A DNA stretch of 64,000 bases from Paracoccus haematequi (GCA_945881965.1 CAMCVS010000004.1:186001-250000), one strand, 5' to 3'; counted from the first letter of the stretch, positions 43,947-54,602 are shown. Made by a program: numbers and translations. Notes: generated by a model not told the origin, from the sequence alone.

Positions 43947-43993
43947 GGCGGCGCGCACGCCTATACCCACGCGACATATCCGGAGAATTGACC

Positions 43994-45751
43994 ATGGCGA
44001 CGCCTCCAAAACTGTTGGCCGACAAGGCGATGGCACAAGTCCGCGCGGGCCAGTTCAACGCGGCCTTCAAGACCGCGCGCGGGGCGGCCAAAGAGCATCC
44101 CAAGGAAAGCTTTTTTCCCAACCTCTGCGGTCTGGCCTTGGTGCAAAGCGGTGAATTGCGCGAAGCGATCGACTGGTTCCGCAAGGCGCTGCGCCTGTTG
44201 CCCGGCAACGTTGATGCCCAGAACAACCTGATCCAGACCTATGCATCCTTGGGGGAAACCGACCGCGCGCTGGACCTGATCGCCAAGGTGCTGCCCAAGC
44301 GGGCCGATGCGAATGTGTTGCTGTATCTCAAGGCGATGGCGCTGAACGCCGCCGGACGGCTGGTCGAGGCAAAGGCGGTGCTGGACGACCTGATCGCCGC
44401 CTATCCGACCGAGGCGCGCGCCTGGAACCTGCGCGGCACGGTGCGGTTTGGGCTGGATGAAGAACTTGAGGCGCTGGCGGATCATCAACAGGCGCTGCGG
44501 CTGAAACCGGCATCGCCGGATGTACTGGTCAACCTTGCGTTGTTGCTGTCGCGCGCCGGACAGATGGAGGCCGCGCTGGAGGCGGCGCAAAAGGCGCGGG
44601 CCTTGGCCCCGGACTATGACCTTGCCATCATGCGCGAAGCAGTGATCCTGAACGAGATGGGCCAGACCGAAGCGGCGACAGCCGCGTTTCGCGCCGTGTT
44701 AGCCTTGCGTCCGGACGATGCAGAGGCCCTGCTGGAAATGGCGCAAATCGCCCAAGGCGAGGAACTGGCGCGGGTGGAGGCCCATATTGATCAGCTTTTG
44801 GCGCGGATGAAAGGTGATGGCATTGACCGCGCCTATCTGTTGATCGCCAAAGGGCGTATGGCGTTAAAGGCGGGCGACCGGGCGGCAGCGGATCGGCATT
44901 TTGCCGCTGGAAACCCGGTGCATGCCCGTGCGAAACCGTTCAACGTGGCGCGCGCCGACGCCGAGATGGCCGACACGCTGGCGCTGTTTCCCGACAGTTA
45001 CATCGCCCCCGACGCGCCGCCCCTGATCACGCCGCGCCCGATCTTTGTGCTGGGCCTGCCCCGGTCGGGCACCACCCTGACCGAACAGGTGCTGTCGGCG
45101 CACCCCGCTGTGCATGGCGCAGGCGAATTGCCCTGGATCGGGCGCGCGGCGCGGGCGGCGGCCACATCGGGCCGCCCGTTCGACGCGGCGGCGGCGCGGG
45201 ATTTCGTTGCGGCCTATGCGCAGGGCCTGCCGCAGATGCCGGGGGATGCGCGGGCCTTCGTGGACAAGATGCCCGGCAATTACAAGAGCTTGGGCTATAT
45301 CGCCGCCGCGATGCCGGAGGCGGTGGTGATTTCGGTGCGCCGCGATCCGCGCGATATTGCGCTGTCGATGTGGCAGACGCCGTTTGGGTCCGACCGGATG
45401 GCGTTCACCTTTGATCAGGGGTGGATGGCGCGCGAGTTGAACGAATATGCCCGCGTCATGGCGCACTGGGTGCGGCTGTTCCCCGGACGGTGCGTTGAAT
45501 TGCACTATGAAACACTGGTGACGGATATCGACGGCGAAAGCCGCCGACTGGCCATGGCCTGTGGGCTGGATTGGGTGCCCGACATGGCGCGCCCGCATGA
45601 AAACGCCAAGGCGGTGCGCACGGCCAGCCTGCAACAGGTGCGTCAGCCGGTGTCAGCGCGGTCTGTCGGTGGCTGGCGGCGACATGCGGATGCCTTGGCC
45701 GACCTGATCGCGGCGCTGGACCCGGCGCTGTGGCCCGATCTGCCCGCGTGA
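43994..45751 (+). CDS. TPR-sulfotransferase fusion
   Basis: A 585-aa protein. Residues 1 to about 330 are seven or so tetratricopeptide repeats (for example REAIDWFRKALRLLPGNVDA and EALADHQQALRLKPASPDV). The C-terminal 260 are a PAPS sulfotransferase with LGLPRSGTTLTEQVL as the 5'-phosphosulfate loop and VISVRRDPRDIALSMW as the 3'-phosphate site. The ATG at 43994 follows CGGAGAATTG. The acceptor (protein or glycan) is unknown. Confidence 0.87.
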   Translation: MATPPKLLADKAMAQVRAGQFNAAFKTARGAAKEHPKESFFPNLCGLALVQSGELREAIDWFRKALRLLPGNVDAQNNLIQTYASLGETDRALDLIAKVLPKRADANVLLYLKAMALNAAGRLVEAKAVLDDLIAAYPTEARAWNLRGTVRFGLDEELEALADHQQALRLKPASPDVLVNLALLLSRAGQMEAALEAAQKARALAPDYDLAIMREAVILNEMGQTEAATAAFRAVLALRPDDAEALLEMAQIAQGEELARVEAHIDQLLARMKGDGIDRAYLLIAKGRMALKAGDRAAADRHFAAGNPVHARAKPFNVARADAEMADTLALFPDSYIAPDAPPLITPRPIFVLGLPRSGTTLTEQVLSAHPAVHGAGELPWIGRAARAAATSGRPFDAAAARDFVAAYAQGLPQMPGDARAFVDKMPGNYKSLGYIAAAMPEAVVISVRRDPRDIALSMWQTPFGSDRMAFTFDQGWMARELNEYARVMAHWVRLFPGRCVELHYETLVTDIDGESRRLAMACGLDWVPDMARPHENAKAVRTASLQQVRQPVSARSVGGWRRHADALADLIAALDPALWPDLPA

Positions 45752-45780
45752 AAACCGGTCCAAGCTGAAAACGGCATCAT

Positions 45781-45816
45781 ACAAAAAGAAAGGGCAGGTC
45801 TTGCGACCTGCCCCCC
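45781..45816 (-). terminator. Rho-independent terminator of the porin gene
   Basis: Arms 45792-45800 and 45805-45813 form a 9-bp stem with a 4-nt loop. On the minus strand the hairpin is followed by TTTCTTTTTGT. It lies 29 bases from the porin stop. Confidence 0.85.
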
Positions 45817-45841
45817 TTTGATGTGGTCAAGTTCTGACGGA

Positions 45842-46732
45842 TCAGAAGTTGAACGTAACACCGAGGTCTGCGCGGTTGATGCCGTGGTCGGTCGAGAAAC
45901 CGCCAACCAGGGTTGCGCCGCCACCCAGCGAGTGCTCGACTTCCAGGCCATAGGCGACTTCGTCACGGCCAGCGCGGCCTTTGAAGTTGTCGTCCAGAGC
46001 GACGAACGCGCCAACCTTGGTTGCTGCGCCGATCTTGTAGGATGCAGCCAGAGCTGCCGACAGTTGGCCTTCCTGGTCTTCTGCAACAGCGGCTGCGACG
46101 CCGACGTTACCGAACGAGCCCGAACCACCCAAGGTCCATTCAACGTCGTTTGCGCGCGACGAGTCGTTGTAGCCAGCTGCGATGGTGAAGCCCTGCAGCT
46201 TGTACGCCAGAACGATTTCGGTACGATCCAGGCCCTTGGTCGAGTTCGACAGGTGCGCGGTGAAATCGCCAACCGAGTAGATCACTTCGACGCCGTTACG
46301 GCCACGGCCAGCCGACGAATAGGTGTCCGAACCGAAGTTCGACACAACGTTGGCCCAGTTCAGGCCCGACAGACCGAACTGGCCACCGGCGTAGACTTCG
46401 CCGTTGGTGTCGATTGCGCCCAGGATGTTGCCGACGCCCAGGGTCAGGCCGCCCGACGACACGGTGAAGCGCGGCGAGTTGACCAGACCAACGGACGAGT
46501 CGGTGCCAGCGTCGTCCGACTGGATACGCAGACGAGCGCCGAACTTGATGCCGCCGTCAGCTTCGGTCGAACCGTCGATGGTCAGGCGGAAACGCGATTC
46601 CAGGCGGGTTTCGGGAACTGCATTTTCGATGTACAGGACGCCGAAACGGCCCAGACCGGACAGTTTCACTTCGGCAGCGGCCATACCAGCGGTGGCAACC
46701 AGCGCGGTGGTGGCGAGAAGAATCTTTTTCAT
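45842..46732 (-). CDS. Outer-membrane porin, Rhodobacter type
   Basis: A 296-aa beta-barrel porin. The signal peptide is MKKILLATTALVATAGMAAA, followed by EVKLSGLGRFG. The rest alternates polar and apolar residues in short amphipathic strands and ends in F (LGVTFNF), the terminal Phe needed for outer-membrane assembly. The long upstream open frame is rejected. Codon use is highly biased toward preferred codons, fitting strong expression. GAGGGAAAC precedes the ATG and a strong terminator follows. Confidence 0.93.
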   Translation of the reverse strand: MKKILLATTALVATAGMAAAEVKLSGLGRFGVLYIENAVPETRLESRFRLTIDGSTEADGGIKFGARLRIQSDDAGTDSSVGLVNSPRFTVSSGGLTLGVGNILGAIDTNGEVYAGGQFGLSGLNWANVVSNFGSDTYSSAGRGRNGVEVIYSVGDFTAHLSNSTKGLDRTEIVLAYKLQGFTIAAGYNDSSRANDVEWTLGGSGSFGNVGVAAAVAEDQEGQLSAALAASYKIGAATKVGAFVALDDNFKGRAGRDEVAYGLEVEHSLGGGATLVGGFSTDHGINRADLGVTFNF

Positions 46733-47025
46733 CTTGTTTCCCTCGGAGTTTCTAACAAGCGCCCCACAACGGTTCATCCGCAATGGGTATGCAGTGTGTT
46801 TCTCTCCAATCGGGGGGGCATTGCAAGCGACGGGCCGGATGCGGCGGGATTGCGGCGCTAAATGGTGCAGCTTTGCCACAGTCCTTGTCACGGCGGCGGC
46901 AAGCGCGCAAAAACCTGCCGATGCGCTGGCCCCCGCGCGGTGCGGCCCTGCGCAGTGACATTCGTCTTGCCCCACTGCACCCCGTTCGTTACCACGACAT
47001 ACAATATGAAAAGCCGGGTTTTGCC
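46733..47025. promoter_or_regulatory. Intergenic region upstream of the porin and DUF3576 genes
   Basis: 293 bp between two divergent genes. It must hold the porin promoter and leader. I see no clear hairpin operator, OmpR-like repeat or coding frame with support in it. Confidence 0.3.
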
Positions 47026-47532
47026 ATGACTGTCACGCGCCACTGGAAGATCGCCGTTATGTTGGGACTGGTTCTGGTGACCGCTGCCTGTGGGCGCGGC
47101 CCGTTGTTCGGGTCGTCCGCCCAGCCAGAAGAACAGGACGCGCGTCGCAACACGGGTGTTGAACGCTCGCGCGATGAAGAGGGTGATGGCACAACGATCT
47201 GGGACCTGTTCCGCCCCAGCAACCCCGACGTTGAAGTCAAGGTTAACAAGTACCTGTGGAACGCCTCGCTCGAAGTGCTGAATTTCCTGCCGGTGCAGAC
47301 GGTTGACCCGTTCACGGGCGTGATCGTGATGGGGTATGGTGTGCCGCCCGGCGGTGGCCGGTCCTATCGCGCGACCGTGTTCGTCAAGGATCCGGCGCTT
47401 GAGGCGCGTTCATTGGTGGTGTCGTTGCAGTCACAGGGCGGGGCCGCCGTGGCCCCCGGCACGCAGCGCGCGGTCGAGGATGCGATCCTGTCGCGCGCGC
47501 GGCAGTTGCGGATTGCCGACCGGGGTCTGTAA
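47026..47532 (+). CDS. DUF3576 domain-containing lipoprotein
   Basis: A 168-aa predicted lipoprotein: lipobox VTAAC at about residues 17-21 after MTVTRHWKIAVMLGLVL. The rest is one DUF3576 domain (TTIWDLFRPSNPDVEVKVNK; VDPFTGVIVMGYG; YRATVFVKDPALEARSL), an alphaproteobacterial family of unknown function. It is convergent with holA, five bases apart. The ATG at 47026 gives a proper signal peptide; the longer frame does not. Confidence 0.9.
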   Translation: MTVTRHWKIAVMLGLVLVTAACGRGPLFGSSAQPEEQDARRNTGVERSRDEEGDGTTIWDLFRPSNPDVEVKVNKYLWNASLEVLNFLPVQTVDPFTGVIVMGYGVPPGGGRSYRATVFVKDPALEARSLVVSLQSQGGAAVAPGTQRAVEDAILSRARQLRIADRGL

Positions 47533-47537
47533 CCCAT

Positions 47538-48560
47538 CTAACGCCGCGACATCGCCAGCCGCAGCAGCACCCGTTCCACCAGCGCCATCGCTGGCGCGGT
47601 CTGACCTGCGGATCGCAGCGTCAGGTCGGTGTCGATGATCTGGCGCAGCGCGGATTCGAGGTCCGTTACACCCCACATCTGCACCTGCCGGATCATCCGG
47701 TCACGGCGCGGACCGAATACCGGCGGGCGCATCCGCGACAGGCCCGCCGCCGCGCCGCCCGGATCAGAGGCCGCCGCGTGCAAGGCCCGGAAATGCCGCG
47801 CCGCCCCCAGGATCAGCGCCACGGGTTGCACACCCTGGGTCTGCAACTGCTGCAACAGCGCGCCAAGCGCCGCCGGATCGCGTTCCGCCACGGCGTTCAG
47901 CGCGGCATCCATATCGGTGTCCACCGTCGCGGGCGCAACGGCAGCGATGTCGGCGGGGGTCAACGCGGACGCATCGCCCATCTTGTACAGCACCAGCTTT
48001 TCCAGCGTCTGGCGGAAATCGCCGGGGGGCAGATCGCGCGCCAGATCGGACAGATCCTGCATCACGTTGCCCGGAATATCGCGCAACCCCGCGCGCGCCA
48101 GCTCTGCGGCGATTTCTTCGCGCGAGGGCGGATCGTCATAAAGTGCGATGGCGGGGGCGCTGCGGTGGCCTTCGAACAGCTTGCGCAGTTTCGATGTCGG
48201 CGGCAGTTGGCCTGCGGTGACCACGATCTGCGCATCACCCGCCCGCCAATCCGCCAGCGCGGCAGCCACCGCGTCAAAGGCGCCATCATTCGCGTCTTCG
48301 ACAAAGACCGCGCGCGGACCGGGGAAAAACCCCACCGCCTTGACCGCATCCAGCAGCGCCGCCGGATCGCGCCGCAGGTCATTGCCCGCCATCCGGGTCA
48401 ACCGCATCTCTGTATCCGCCGCAGGCCCCGCGATGATCAGCAGCACCTCTTGACGCTTCAGCGCCACCTTCATCGCGTCGCCGCCATAGATCAGCAGACC
48501 GGGCGCGGCAGGATCGGGCCTTGCGATGAATTTCAGCGCGGCGGCCCCCGAAAGTTTCAT
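47538..48560 (-). CDS. holA: DNA polymerase III delta subunit
   Basis: A 340-aa clamp-loader delta subunit that opens the beta sliding clamp. The N-terminal GLLIYGGDAMKVALKRQEVL and FFPGPRAVFVEDAND, and the middle QTLEKLVLYKMG segment match HolA. It follows lptE on the same strand by seven bases, the conserved leuS-lptE-holA order of many proteobacteria. Length is normal. Confidence 0.93.
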   Translation of the reverse strand: MKLSGAAALKFIARPDPAAPGLLIYGGDAMKVALKRQEVLLIIAGPAADTEMRLTRMAGNDLRRDPAALLDAVKAVGFFPGPRAVFVEDANDGAFDAVAAALADWRAGDAQIVVTAGQLPPTSKLRKLFEGHRSAPAIALYDDPPSREEIAAELARAGLRDIPGNVMQDLSDLARDLPPGDFRQTLEKLVLYKMGDASALTPADIAAVAPATVDTDMDAALNAVAERDPAALGALLQQLQTQGVQPVALILGAARHFRALHAAASDPGGAAAGLSRMRPPVFGPRRDRMIRQVQMWGVTDLESALRQIIDTDLTLRSAGQTAPAMALVERVLLRLAMSRR

Positions 48561-48567
48561 GACAGGT

Positions 48568-49056
48568 TCATTCCGGCAGGCTTGGCGCGCGCGTCAACAA
48601 CTGCGCCACGATCTGATCCGCCATGATCACCGCCAGCCGTTCGCGGGCATCGCGCGCGGCGGCAAGCGTTGCCACCGTGGTCCCGGTGGTGGAATATCCG
48701 GTAAAAGACGAAGTCTGATCCTGCGCCAGCACGGCCCCGGTGCCCAGATCGCGCAGCACCCAGGTCGCCGCCCCCACCAGCTTGTAGCGTTCGATGAAAT
48801 TGGTCGCGGTCAGCGCGCTGAGTTCTTCGGTCATGCTCACGGTCAATGTCAGGCCATAGCGCGGCGCATCGCTGCGGCCCAGCCGGTCCTCGATCCGCCG
48901 CGTCAGCAGATAGGCATCGCGGTTACCGGGGTCATCAATCAGAACCGTGCCGCGCAGCCCCTGCGCCGCACCTTCGGGGCCGAACGACGGTTCAAACCCG
49001 CAGCCCGCAAGGGCAAGCGCAGCGATCAGAACGGCGCGGCGGTCACACCACCACAT
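48568..49056 (-). CDS. lptE: LPS-assembly lipoprotein LptE
   Basis: A 162-aa lipoprotein with lipobox LALAGC at residue 14-19 and the start [12 protein letters not shown] of the mature protein. It plugs LptD in the outer membrane. The fold region shows the conserved [16 protein letters not shown] and [18 protein letters not shown]. It overlaps the end of leuS by 14 bases and leads into holA, the usual operon. Confidence 0.92.
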   Translation of the reverse strand: MWWCDRRAVLIAALALAGCGFEPSFGPEGAAQGLRGTVLIDDPGNRDAYLLTRRIEDRLGRSDAPRYGLTLTVSMTEELSALTATNFIERYKLVGAATWVLRDLGTGAVLAQDQTSSFTGYSTTGTTVATLAAARDARERLAVIMADQIVAQLLTRAPSLPE

Positions 49057-51601
49057 TGACGATCCGTCCCGGCACCACGATCACCTTTTTCGGTGTGGCC
49101 CCTTCCAGTGCGCGGATCACCGCCTCATGGGCCAGCACGATCCGTTCCACCTCGGCCACGGCCATGTCGGCGGGCACGCTGATTTCCGCGCGGCGCTTGC
49201 CGTTGATCTGAATGGGCAGGGTCACGGTGTCATCTTTCAACAGCGCCGGGTCGGCCTTGGGCCATTCGGCCGCCGCGCACAGGCCCGCGCCGCCCAGCAT
49301 CGCCCACAGTTCCTCGGCGATATGGGGCGTCATGGGGGCCATCAGTTGCGCCAGCACCCGTGCCGCCTCTTTGCGCGCCGCACCGCCCGCCGTGGTCTTT
49401 TGCAGCGTGTTGGTAAAGGCATACAGCCGCGCGATGGCGGCGTTGAAGCCGAAACTTTCCAGCGATTTCGTCACGTCGTCGATGGTCTTGTGCAGCGCGC
49501 GGCGCAGTGTGTCATCATCCGCCGTCACGTCATCGGGCATCGCGGCAATCTCGGCGCAGATGCGGAACACGCGGGCGAGGTGCTTGGCGGTGGCATCCGC
49601 GCCCGATGCCGTCCATTCCACGTCACGTTCCGGCGGGCTGTCGGACAGCACGAACCAGCGCGCGGTATCGGCCCCATAGCTGGATACGATGCTGACCGGG
49701 TCCACCACGTTCTTCTTCGATTTCGACATCTTGGCCGACGGGATGATTTCGACCGCCGCGCCGGTGGCTTTCAGCACGCCGTTTTCCACCTCTTCGGGCA
49801 GGTGATAGATGGGGCGTCCCTGCGCGTCGCGGGTCTGGTAGATTTCATGCGTGACCATGCCCTGGGTGAACAGCGCATCGAACGGCTCGCGCGCCGCCTC
49901 GGGCAGATGCCCGGTCAGGTGCATGGCGCGGGCAAAGAACCGGGCATACAGCAGGTGCAGGATCGCATGTTCCACCCCGCCGATATACTGGTCCACGTTC
50001 ATCCAATAGGCGGCATCGGCGGCGTCCGTGGGTGTCGCCGCATCGGGCGCGGTAAAGCGGGCGTAATACCAACTGCTGTCCACGAACGTATCCATCGTGT
50101 CGGTTTCCCGCCGCGCGGGCGCGCCGCAGGACGGGCAGGCGCAGTTCCGCCATGTGGGATGCCGGTCCAGCGGGTTGCCGGGCACGTCGAATGTGACGTC
50201 ATAGGGCAGTTCGATGGGCAGGTTCGCTTTGGATTCGGGCACCACGCCGCAGGTGGCGCAATGCACCACCGGGATCGGACAGCCCCAATAGCGTTGCCGC
50301 GACAGCCCCCAGTCGCGCAGGCGGAATTTCGTCACGCCATGGCCGACGCCCTGACCTTCGCAAAATGCGATGGCAGCATCGACAGCATCCGCGCCGGTCT
50401 GCACATCAGGCCCCGCGAAACCACGGATATAGCGCACGGGTTCGGTTTTCGGCGGCACATAGGCGGTCTTGCCATTTTCAGCCCGCACATGCCCCGCCTC
50501 GTCCAGCGGCACGAACACATCCGTCACCGGCAGGCCGTATTTGCGGGCAAAGTCGATGTCGCGCTGGTCATGCGCGGGGCAGCCGAAAATCGCGCCGGTG
50601 CCATAATCCATCAGGATGAAATTCGCGATCCAGACCGGCAGGTGCCAATCCGGGTCAAACGGGTGGCGCACCGTCAGGCCGGTGTCATAGCCCAGCTTTT
50701 CCGCCGTCTCGATCGCCTCTTCGGTGGTGCCGCCCTTGCGCGCGTCAACACAGAACGCGGCCACGGCGGGGTCATGCCGTTCCAGCGCGCGTGCCAGCGG
50801 ATGGTCGGGCGAGATGCCGACGAATGACGCGCCCAACAGGGTGTCGGGGCGGGTGGTATAGACCTCGATCCGGTCATGGCCATGCGATTCAGTCGTCAGG
50901 CCAAAGGCAAACTGCAACCCGCGCGACCGCCCGATCCAGTTGGCCTGCATCAGTTTCACCTTGGCGGGCCAGTTATCCAGACCGTCCAGCGCGTCCAAGA
51001 GATCGCCCGCCATGTCGGAAATCTTGAAGAACCATTGCGTCAGTTCCCGCCGTTCGACATCGGCCCCCGACCGCCAGCCCTTGCCGTCGATCACCTGTTC
51101 GTTGGCCAGCACGGTCATATCGACCGGGTCCCAGTTCACCACCGCGTTCTTGCGATAGACCAGCCCCTGTTCCAGCATGTCGAGGAACAGCGCCTGCTGC
51201 TGGCCATAATAGTCCGGGTCGCAGGTGGCAAATTCGCGGGTCCAGTCGATGGACAGGCCCAAGGGTTTCATCTGCGCGCGCATGTCGGCGATATTCTGAT
51301 AGGTCCAGTCCTTGGGATGGCCGCCAATCGCCATCGCGGCGTTTTCGGCGGGCATGCCGAAGGCGTCCCAGCCCATCGGGTGCAACACGTTGAACCCGTT
51401 GGAGATCTTATACCGCGCGATCACGTCGCCCATGGTGTAGTTGCGCACATGGCCCATGTGGATGCGGCCCGACGGGTAGGGGAACATTTCCAGCACATAA
51501 TATTTCGGCTTGTCCACTGTGCGCGTGGCGCGGAACAGTCCGGCCTGGTCCCAGGCCTGTTGCCATTTGGCTTCGATATCAGCGGCGGCATAGCGCGACA
51601 T
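49043..51601 (-). CDS. leuS: Leucyl-tRNA synthetase
   Basis: An 852-aa class I synthetase. The HIGH-type motif is in [11 protein letters not shown], the KMSKS loop is in [10 protein letters not shown], and the editing-domain [12 protein letters not shown] is intact. It charges tRNA-Leu in the cytoplasm. The frame continues 353 codons upstream, antisense to the glycosyltransferase gene, but [14 protein letters not shown] at 51601 is the true N-terminus. It is followed by lptE with a 14-base overlap. Confidence 0.98.
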   Translation of the reverse strand: MSRYAAADIEAKWQQAWDQAGLFRATRTVDKPKYYVLEMFPYPSGRIHMGHVRNYTMGDVIARYKISNGFNVLHPMGWDAFGMPAENAAMAIGGHPKDWTYQNIADMRAQMKPLGLSIDWTREFATCDPDYYGQQQALFLDMLEQGLVYRKNAVVNWDPVDMTVLANEQVIDGKGWRSGADVERRELTQWFFKISDMAGDLLDALDGLDNWPAKVKLMQANWIGRSRGLQFAFGLTTESHGHDRIEVYTTRPDTLLGASFVGISPDHPLARALERHDPAVAAFCVDARKGGTTEEAIETAEKLGYDTGLTVRHPFDPDWHLPVWIANFILMDYGTGAIFGCPAHDQRDIDFARKYGLPVTDVFVPLDEAGHVRAENGKTAYVPPKTEPVRYIRGFAGPDVQTGADAVDAAIAFCEGQGVGHGVTKFRLRDWGLSRQRYWGCPIPVVHCATCGVVPESKANLPIELPYDVTFDVPGNPLDRHPTWRNCACPSCGAPARRETDTMDTFVDSSWYYARFTAPDAATPTDAADAAYWMNVDQYIGGVEHAILHLLYARFFARAMHLTGHLPEAAREPFDALFTQGMVTHEIYQTRDAQGRPIYHLPEEVENGVLKATGAAVEIIPSAKMSKSKKNVVDPVSIVSSYGADTARWFVLSDSPPERDVEWTASGADATAKHLARVFRICAEIAAMPDDVTADDDTLRRALHKTIDDVTKSLESFGFNAAIARLYAFTNTLQKTTAGGAARKEAARVLAQLMAPMTPHIAEELWAMLGGAGLCAAAEWPKADPALLKDDTVTLPIQINGKRRAEISVPADMAVAEVERIVLAHEAVIRALEGATPKKVIVVPGRIVNVVV

Positions 51602-51730
51602 GGATGGTCCCCCGGTTTGCGGCCCCGTGATATTGCGGATGCGCGCGCGGGTCCAGTGCGGCGCGGCGGAAATCCCGGCTTGGCCCCCGGCATCCGCCCT
51701 GCGTATAAAGACGCAAAAGCGGGGGCAGGC

Positions 51731-52987
51731 ATGGATATCCTTTTCATCCACCAGAATTTTCCGGGGCAGTATAAACATCTGGCCCCCGCATTGGTAAAGG
51801 CGGGGCATCGCTGTGTGTCGCTGACGCTGCGGGTCAAGGAACCGCAGGTTTGGCAAGGCGTGCGCCTGATCCCCTATGCAATCAAGCGCGAACCGGGCAA
51901 GGGCGTGCATCCCTGGCTGGTGGATACCGAAACCAAGGTCTTGCGCGGCGAGGCCTGCTGGCGCGCGGCGCTGGAGTTGAAGGCGCAGGGCTTTACCCCC
52001 GACCTGATCGTCGGCCACCATGGCTGGGGCGAGTTGATGTTTTTGCGCGATGTCTGGCCGGGGGCGCGGATCGGGCTGTATTGCGAATTGTATCACCGCA
52101 CCGATGATGGCCACATGGGGTTTGACCCGGAATTTCAGCCGGTCATCACCCCGGACCAGTTCCTGCGCATCCGGATGAAGAACCTGAACAACCTGATCCA
52201 TCTGCCGCTCTTGGACGCAGGCATCAGCCCGACCGCGTTTCAGGCTGATACCTTTCCGCCCGCGTTTCGCGACCGGATCAGCGTGATCCATGACGGCATC
52301 GACACGCCCGCCGTGCGCGCGAACCCGGCGGTGCGGTTCGAACTGGGGGGGCGTGTTCTGACCCGCGAGGACGAGGTGATCACCTTCGTCAACCGCAATC
52401 TGGAACCCTATCGCGGCTATCACGTGTTCATGCGCGCGCTGCCGCGTCTTCTGCGCGAACGGCCCAAGGCGCAGGTGCTGATCGTTGGCGGCGACGAGGT
52501 GAGTTACGGCGCCAAGCCGCCCGGCGACAAAAGCTGGAAACAGATATTCATCGACGAAGTGCGGGGGCAGATTTCGGATGCCGACTGGGCGCGGGTGCAT
52601 TTTCTGGGCCGCATCCCCTATGACCGCTTCCTGCGGCTGTTGCAGGTGGCCCGCGTGCATGTCTATCTGACCTACCCCTTTGTGCTGTCATGGTCATTGT
52701 ATGAGGCGATGGCGTCCGAAGCCGCGATCGTCGCCAGCGATACCGCTCCGGTGCGCGAGGCGATCACCGATGGCCAGACCGGGCTCTTGGTGGATTTCTT
52801 TGACCGCGAGGGGATCGTGGACAAGGTCTGCGCCCTGCTGGAGGACGCCGATCTGCGCGCGCATCTGGGCCGCGCGGCGCGGGCGCATGTGGTGGGCGGC
52901 TATGATCTGATGCAGCATTGCCTGCCGGAACAGTTGCACTGGATCGACCGGCTGGCGGCGATGGAACCGGGCGTGGTCGGGGATTGA
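51731..52987 (+). CDS. Glycosyltransferase family 4 protein
   Basis: A 418-aa GT-B enzyme. The N-terminus [21 protein letters not shown] and the acceptor-side [13 protein letters not shown] are typical of one GT4 group seen with EPS/LPS loci; the C-terminal half holds [21 protein letters not shown] and the nucleotide-sugar Glu in [17 protein letters not shown]. The donor sugar is unknown. It is a stand-alone gene divergent from leuS. Confidence 0.88.
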   Translation: MDILFIHQNFPGQYKHLAPALVKAGHRCVSLTLRVKEPQVWQGVRLIPYAIKREPGKGVHPWLVDTETKVLRGEACWRAALELKAQGFTPDLIVGHHGWGELMFLRDVWPGARIGLYCELYHRTDDGHMGFDPEFQPVITPDQFLRIRMKNLNNLIHLPLLDAGISPTAFQADTFPPAFRDRISVIHDGIDTPAVRANPAVRFELGGRVLTREDEVITFVNRNLEPYRGYHVFMRALPRLLRERPKAQVLIVGGDEVSYGAKPPGDKSWKQIFIDEVRGQISDADWARVHFLGRIPYDRFLRLLQVARVHVYLTYPFVLSWSLYEAMASEAAIVASDTAPVREAITDGQTGLLVDFFDREGIVDKVCALLEDADLRAHLGRAARAHVVGGYDLMQHCLPEQLHWIDRLAAMEPGVVGD

Positions 52988-52996
52988 GGCGTTGCA

Positions 52997-53057
52997 GGGG
53001 GGCGCTGCCCCCCGCCCGTGCCGGGCGCCCCCCGGGGATATTTGGGGCAAGATGAAG
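52997..53057. repeat. Rhodobacteraceae-type intergenic repeat element (copy 2)
   Basis: GGGGGGCGCTGCCCCCC, then GCCC-GTG-CCGGGC, then GCCCCCC, followed by GGGGATATTTGGGGCAAGAT. It has the same order and ending as the element at 26829-26886 but a different loop. It sits between the glycosyltransferase and GST genes. Confidence 0.75.
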
Positions 53058-53139
53058 CCAAAACGCGGTGCGATAGCGCTGGCAAATGCGCCTGACCTGC
53101 GCTGATCTGACGGCGGAGCAGGGAACAGGAGGAATCATC

Positions 53140-53727
53140 TTGTATGAAGTCATTGGCGGTGTGCAGAGCCGCGCCTTTCGGGTGCTGTGGATGCTGGAGG
53201 AACTGGGCCAGCCCTACAGCCATCTGAACGTGAAACCACATTCGGCCGAGGCGCGCGCGGCCAACCCGTCGGGCAAGGTGCCGGCGCTGCGGGTGGACGG
53301 GCATTGCCTGACCGACAGTTCCGCGATCCTGACGTATCTGGCCGACAAGCATGGGCAATTCACCCATCCGGCGGGCAGTATCGCACGCGCCGAACAAGAC
53401 GCGCTGTTGCATCTGATCCTGGACGAGATGGACGCGGTGCTATGGACGGCGGCGCGGCACAGTTTTATCCTGCCCGAGGCGCAGCGGGTGCCCGAGGTAA
53501 AAGTCTCGCTCAACTGGGAATTTCAGCGCAACATCCAGCGGCTGTCCGAACGGCTGACGGGGCCGTTCCTGATGGGCGAGACGATGACCGTGCCGGATTT
53601 TGTCGCCACCCATTGCCTGAACTGGGCCTATGCCGCGAAATTCCCGGTCGAGGATGCGAAACTTCTGGCCTATGCCAAGGCGATGCGCGGGCGCGACGCG
53701 TTCAAGCGCGCGGCGGGCAAGGCGTAA
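53140..53727 (+). CDS. Glutathione S-transferase family protein
   Basis: A 195-aa GST. The thioredoxin-like part holds QSRAFRVLWMLEELG, ANPSGKVPAL and DSSAILTYLADKHG; the all-helical part follows (FLMGETMTVPDFVATHCL). It conjugates or reduces with glutathione; the substrate is unknown. The start is a TTG at 53140, seven bases behind a perfect AGGAGGAA site. The ORF upstream of it lacks such a site. It ends three bases before the convergent pstB stop. Confidence 0.87.
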   Translation: MYEVIGGVQSRAFRVLWMLEELGQPYSHLNVKPHSAEARAANPSGKVPALRVDGHCLTDSSAILTYLADKHGQFTHPAGSIARAEQDALLHLILDEMDAVLWTAARHSFILPEAQRVPEVKVSLNWEFQRNIQRLSERLTGPFLMGETMTVPDFVATHCLNWAYAAKFPVEDAKLLAYAKAMRGRDAFKRAAGKA

Positions 53728-53729
53728 GG

Positions 53730-54524
53730 TCAGCCGGTCAGGCCGTGAATGAAACGCTGGGCTTCGGGCGTGTGCGGATGGTCGAACACGGCTTGTGTCG
53801 GGCCGATTTCCAGCAGGCGGCCCATGTGGAAATACGCCACGCGGTCGGCGATGCGGCGCGCCTCCATCATTGAATGGGTGATGACGATCAGGGCGTGATC
53901 GGCCTTCAGCTCCATCATCAACTCTTCGACCCGCGCCGTGGCGATGGGGTCGATGGACCCGGTGGGTTCGTCCATCAACAGGATCTCGGGTTTTGTGGAC
54001 AGCGCGCGCGCGATGCAGAGCCGCTGCTGTTGCCCGCCAGACAGGGCGGTGCCGTCCATGCCGTGCAATTCATCCTTGACCTCGTCCCACAGATGGGCGC
54101 GGCGCAGGCAATCCTCGACATGGGCGGCCAGATCGGCGCGGGTGCGCATCAGCCCGTGCAGGCGCGCGCCATAGGCGACGTTTTCAAACACCGACATCGG
54201 AAACGGGTTGGGCTTTTGCGCCACCCAGCCAAAATGCCGCCGCAGCACCGTGGGGTCAATGTCGGGGGCGTGGATATCCTTGCCGTCCAACATGATGTGG
54301 CCCGTCTGCCGCGCGCCCCGGATGTGGTCCTGCATCCGGTTCAGGCAGCGCAGCGCGGTGGATTTGCCGCAGCCGGACGGCCCGATCAGGGCGAGGATTT
54401 CGTTGGGATAAAGCGCGAAGCTGACATCTTGCAGCGCCTGTTTGTCGCCATACCAGAAATTCAGGTCGCGCACCGTGATCAGCGGATCGGCATTGCGGCG
54501 CAGATGGGCGTCGTGTTGAAACAT
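53730..54524 (-). CDS. pstB: Phosphate ABC transporter ATP-binding protein (orphan)
   Basis: A 264-aa ABC ATPase of the PstB family. Walker A is GPSGCGKST, followed by the PstB-typical ALRCLNRMQDHI; signature LSGGQQQR; Walker B ILLMDEPTGSIDPIATARVEELM. It powers phosphate uptake by PstCA, but pstS, pstC and pstA are not nearby, so it is an orphan here. The ATG at 54524 follows CGGGAGG. A possible Pho box lies 79 bases upstream. Confidence 0.9.
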   Translation of the reverse strand: MFQHDAHLRRNADPLITVRDLNFWYGDKQALQDVSFALYPNEILALIGPSGCGKSTALRCLNRMQDHIRGARQTGHIMLDGKDIHAPDIDPTVLRRHFGWVAQKPNPFPMSVFENVAYGARLHGLMRTRADLAAHVEDCLRRAHLWDEVKDELHGMDGTALSGGQQQRLCIARALSTKPEILLMDEPTGSIDPIATARVEELMMELKADHALIVITHSMMEARRIADRVAYFHMGRLLEIGPTQAVFDHPHTPEAQRFIHGLTG

Positions 54525-54602
54525 CGGTGCCTCCCGGAAACCCTGGCACATCCTGATCACGATTTGCCCGCCGCTGTCTTGATCCAGATCGCCCAATCGG
54601 GA

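Noticed and set aside
51602-52660. 353-codon N-terminal extension of leuS
   Set aside because: It is antisense to the glycosyltransferase and lies beyond the normal LeuRS N-terminus at 51601.
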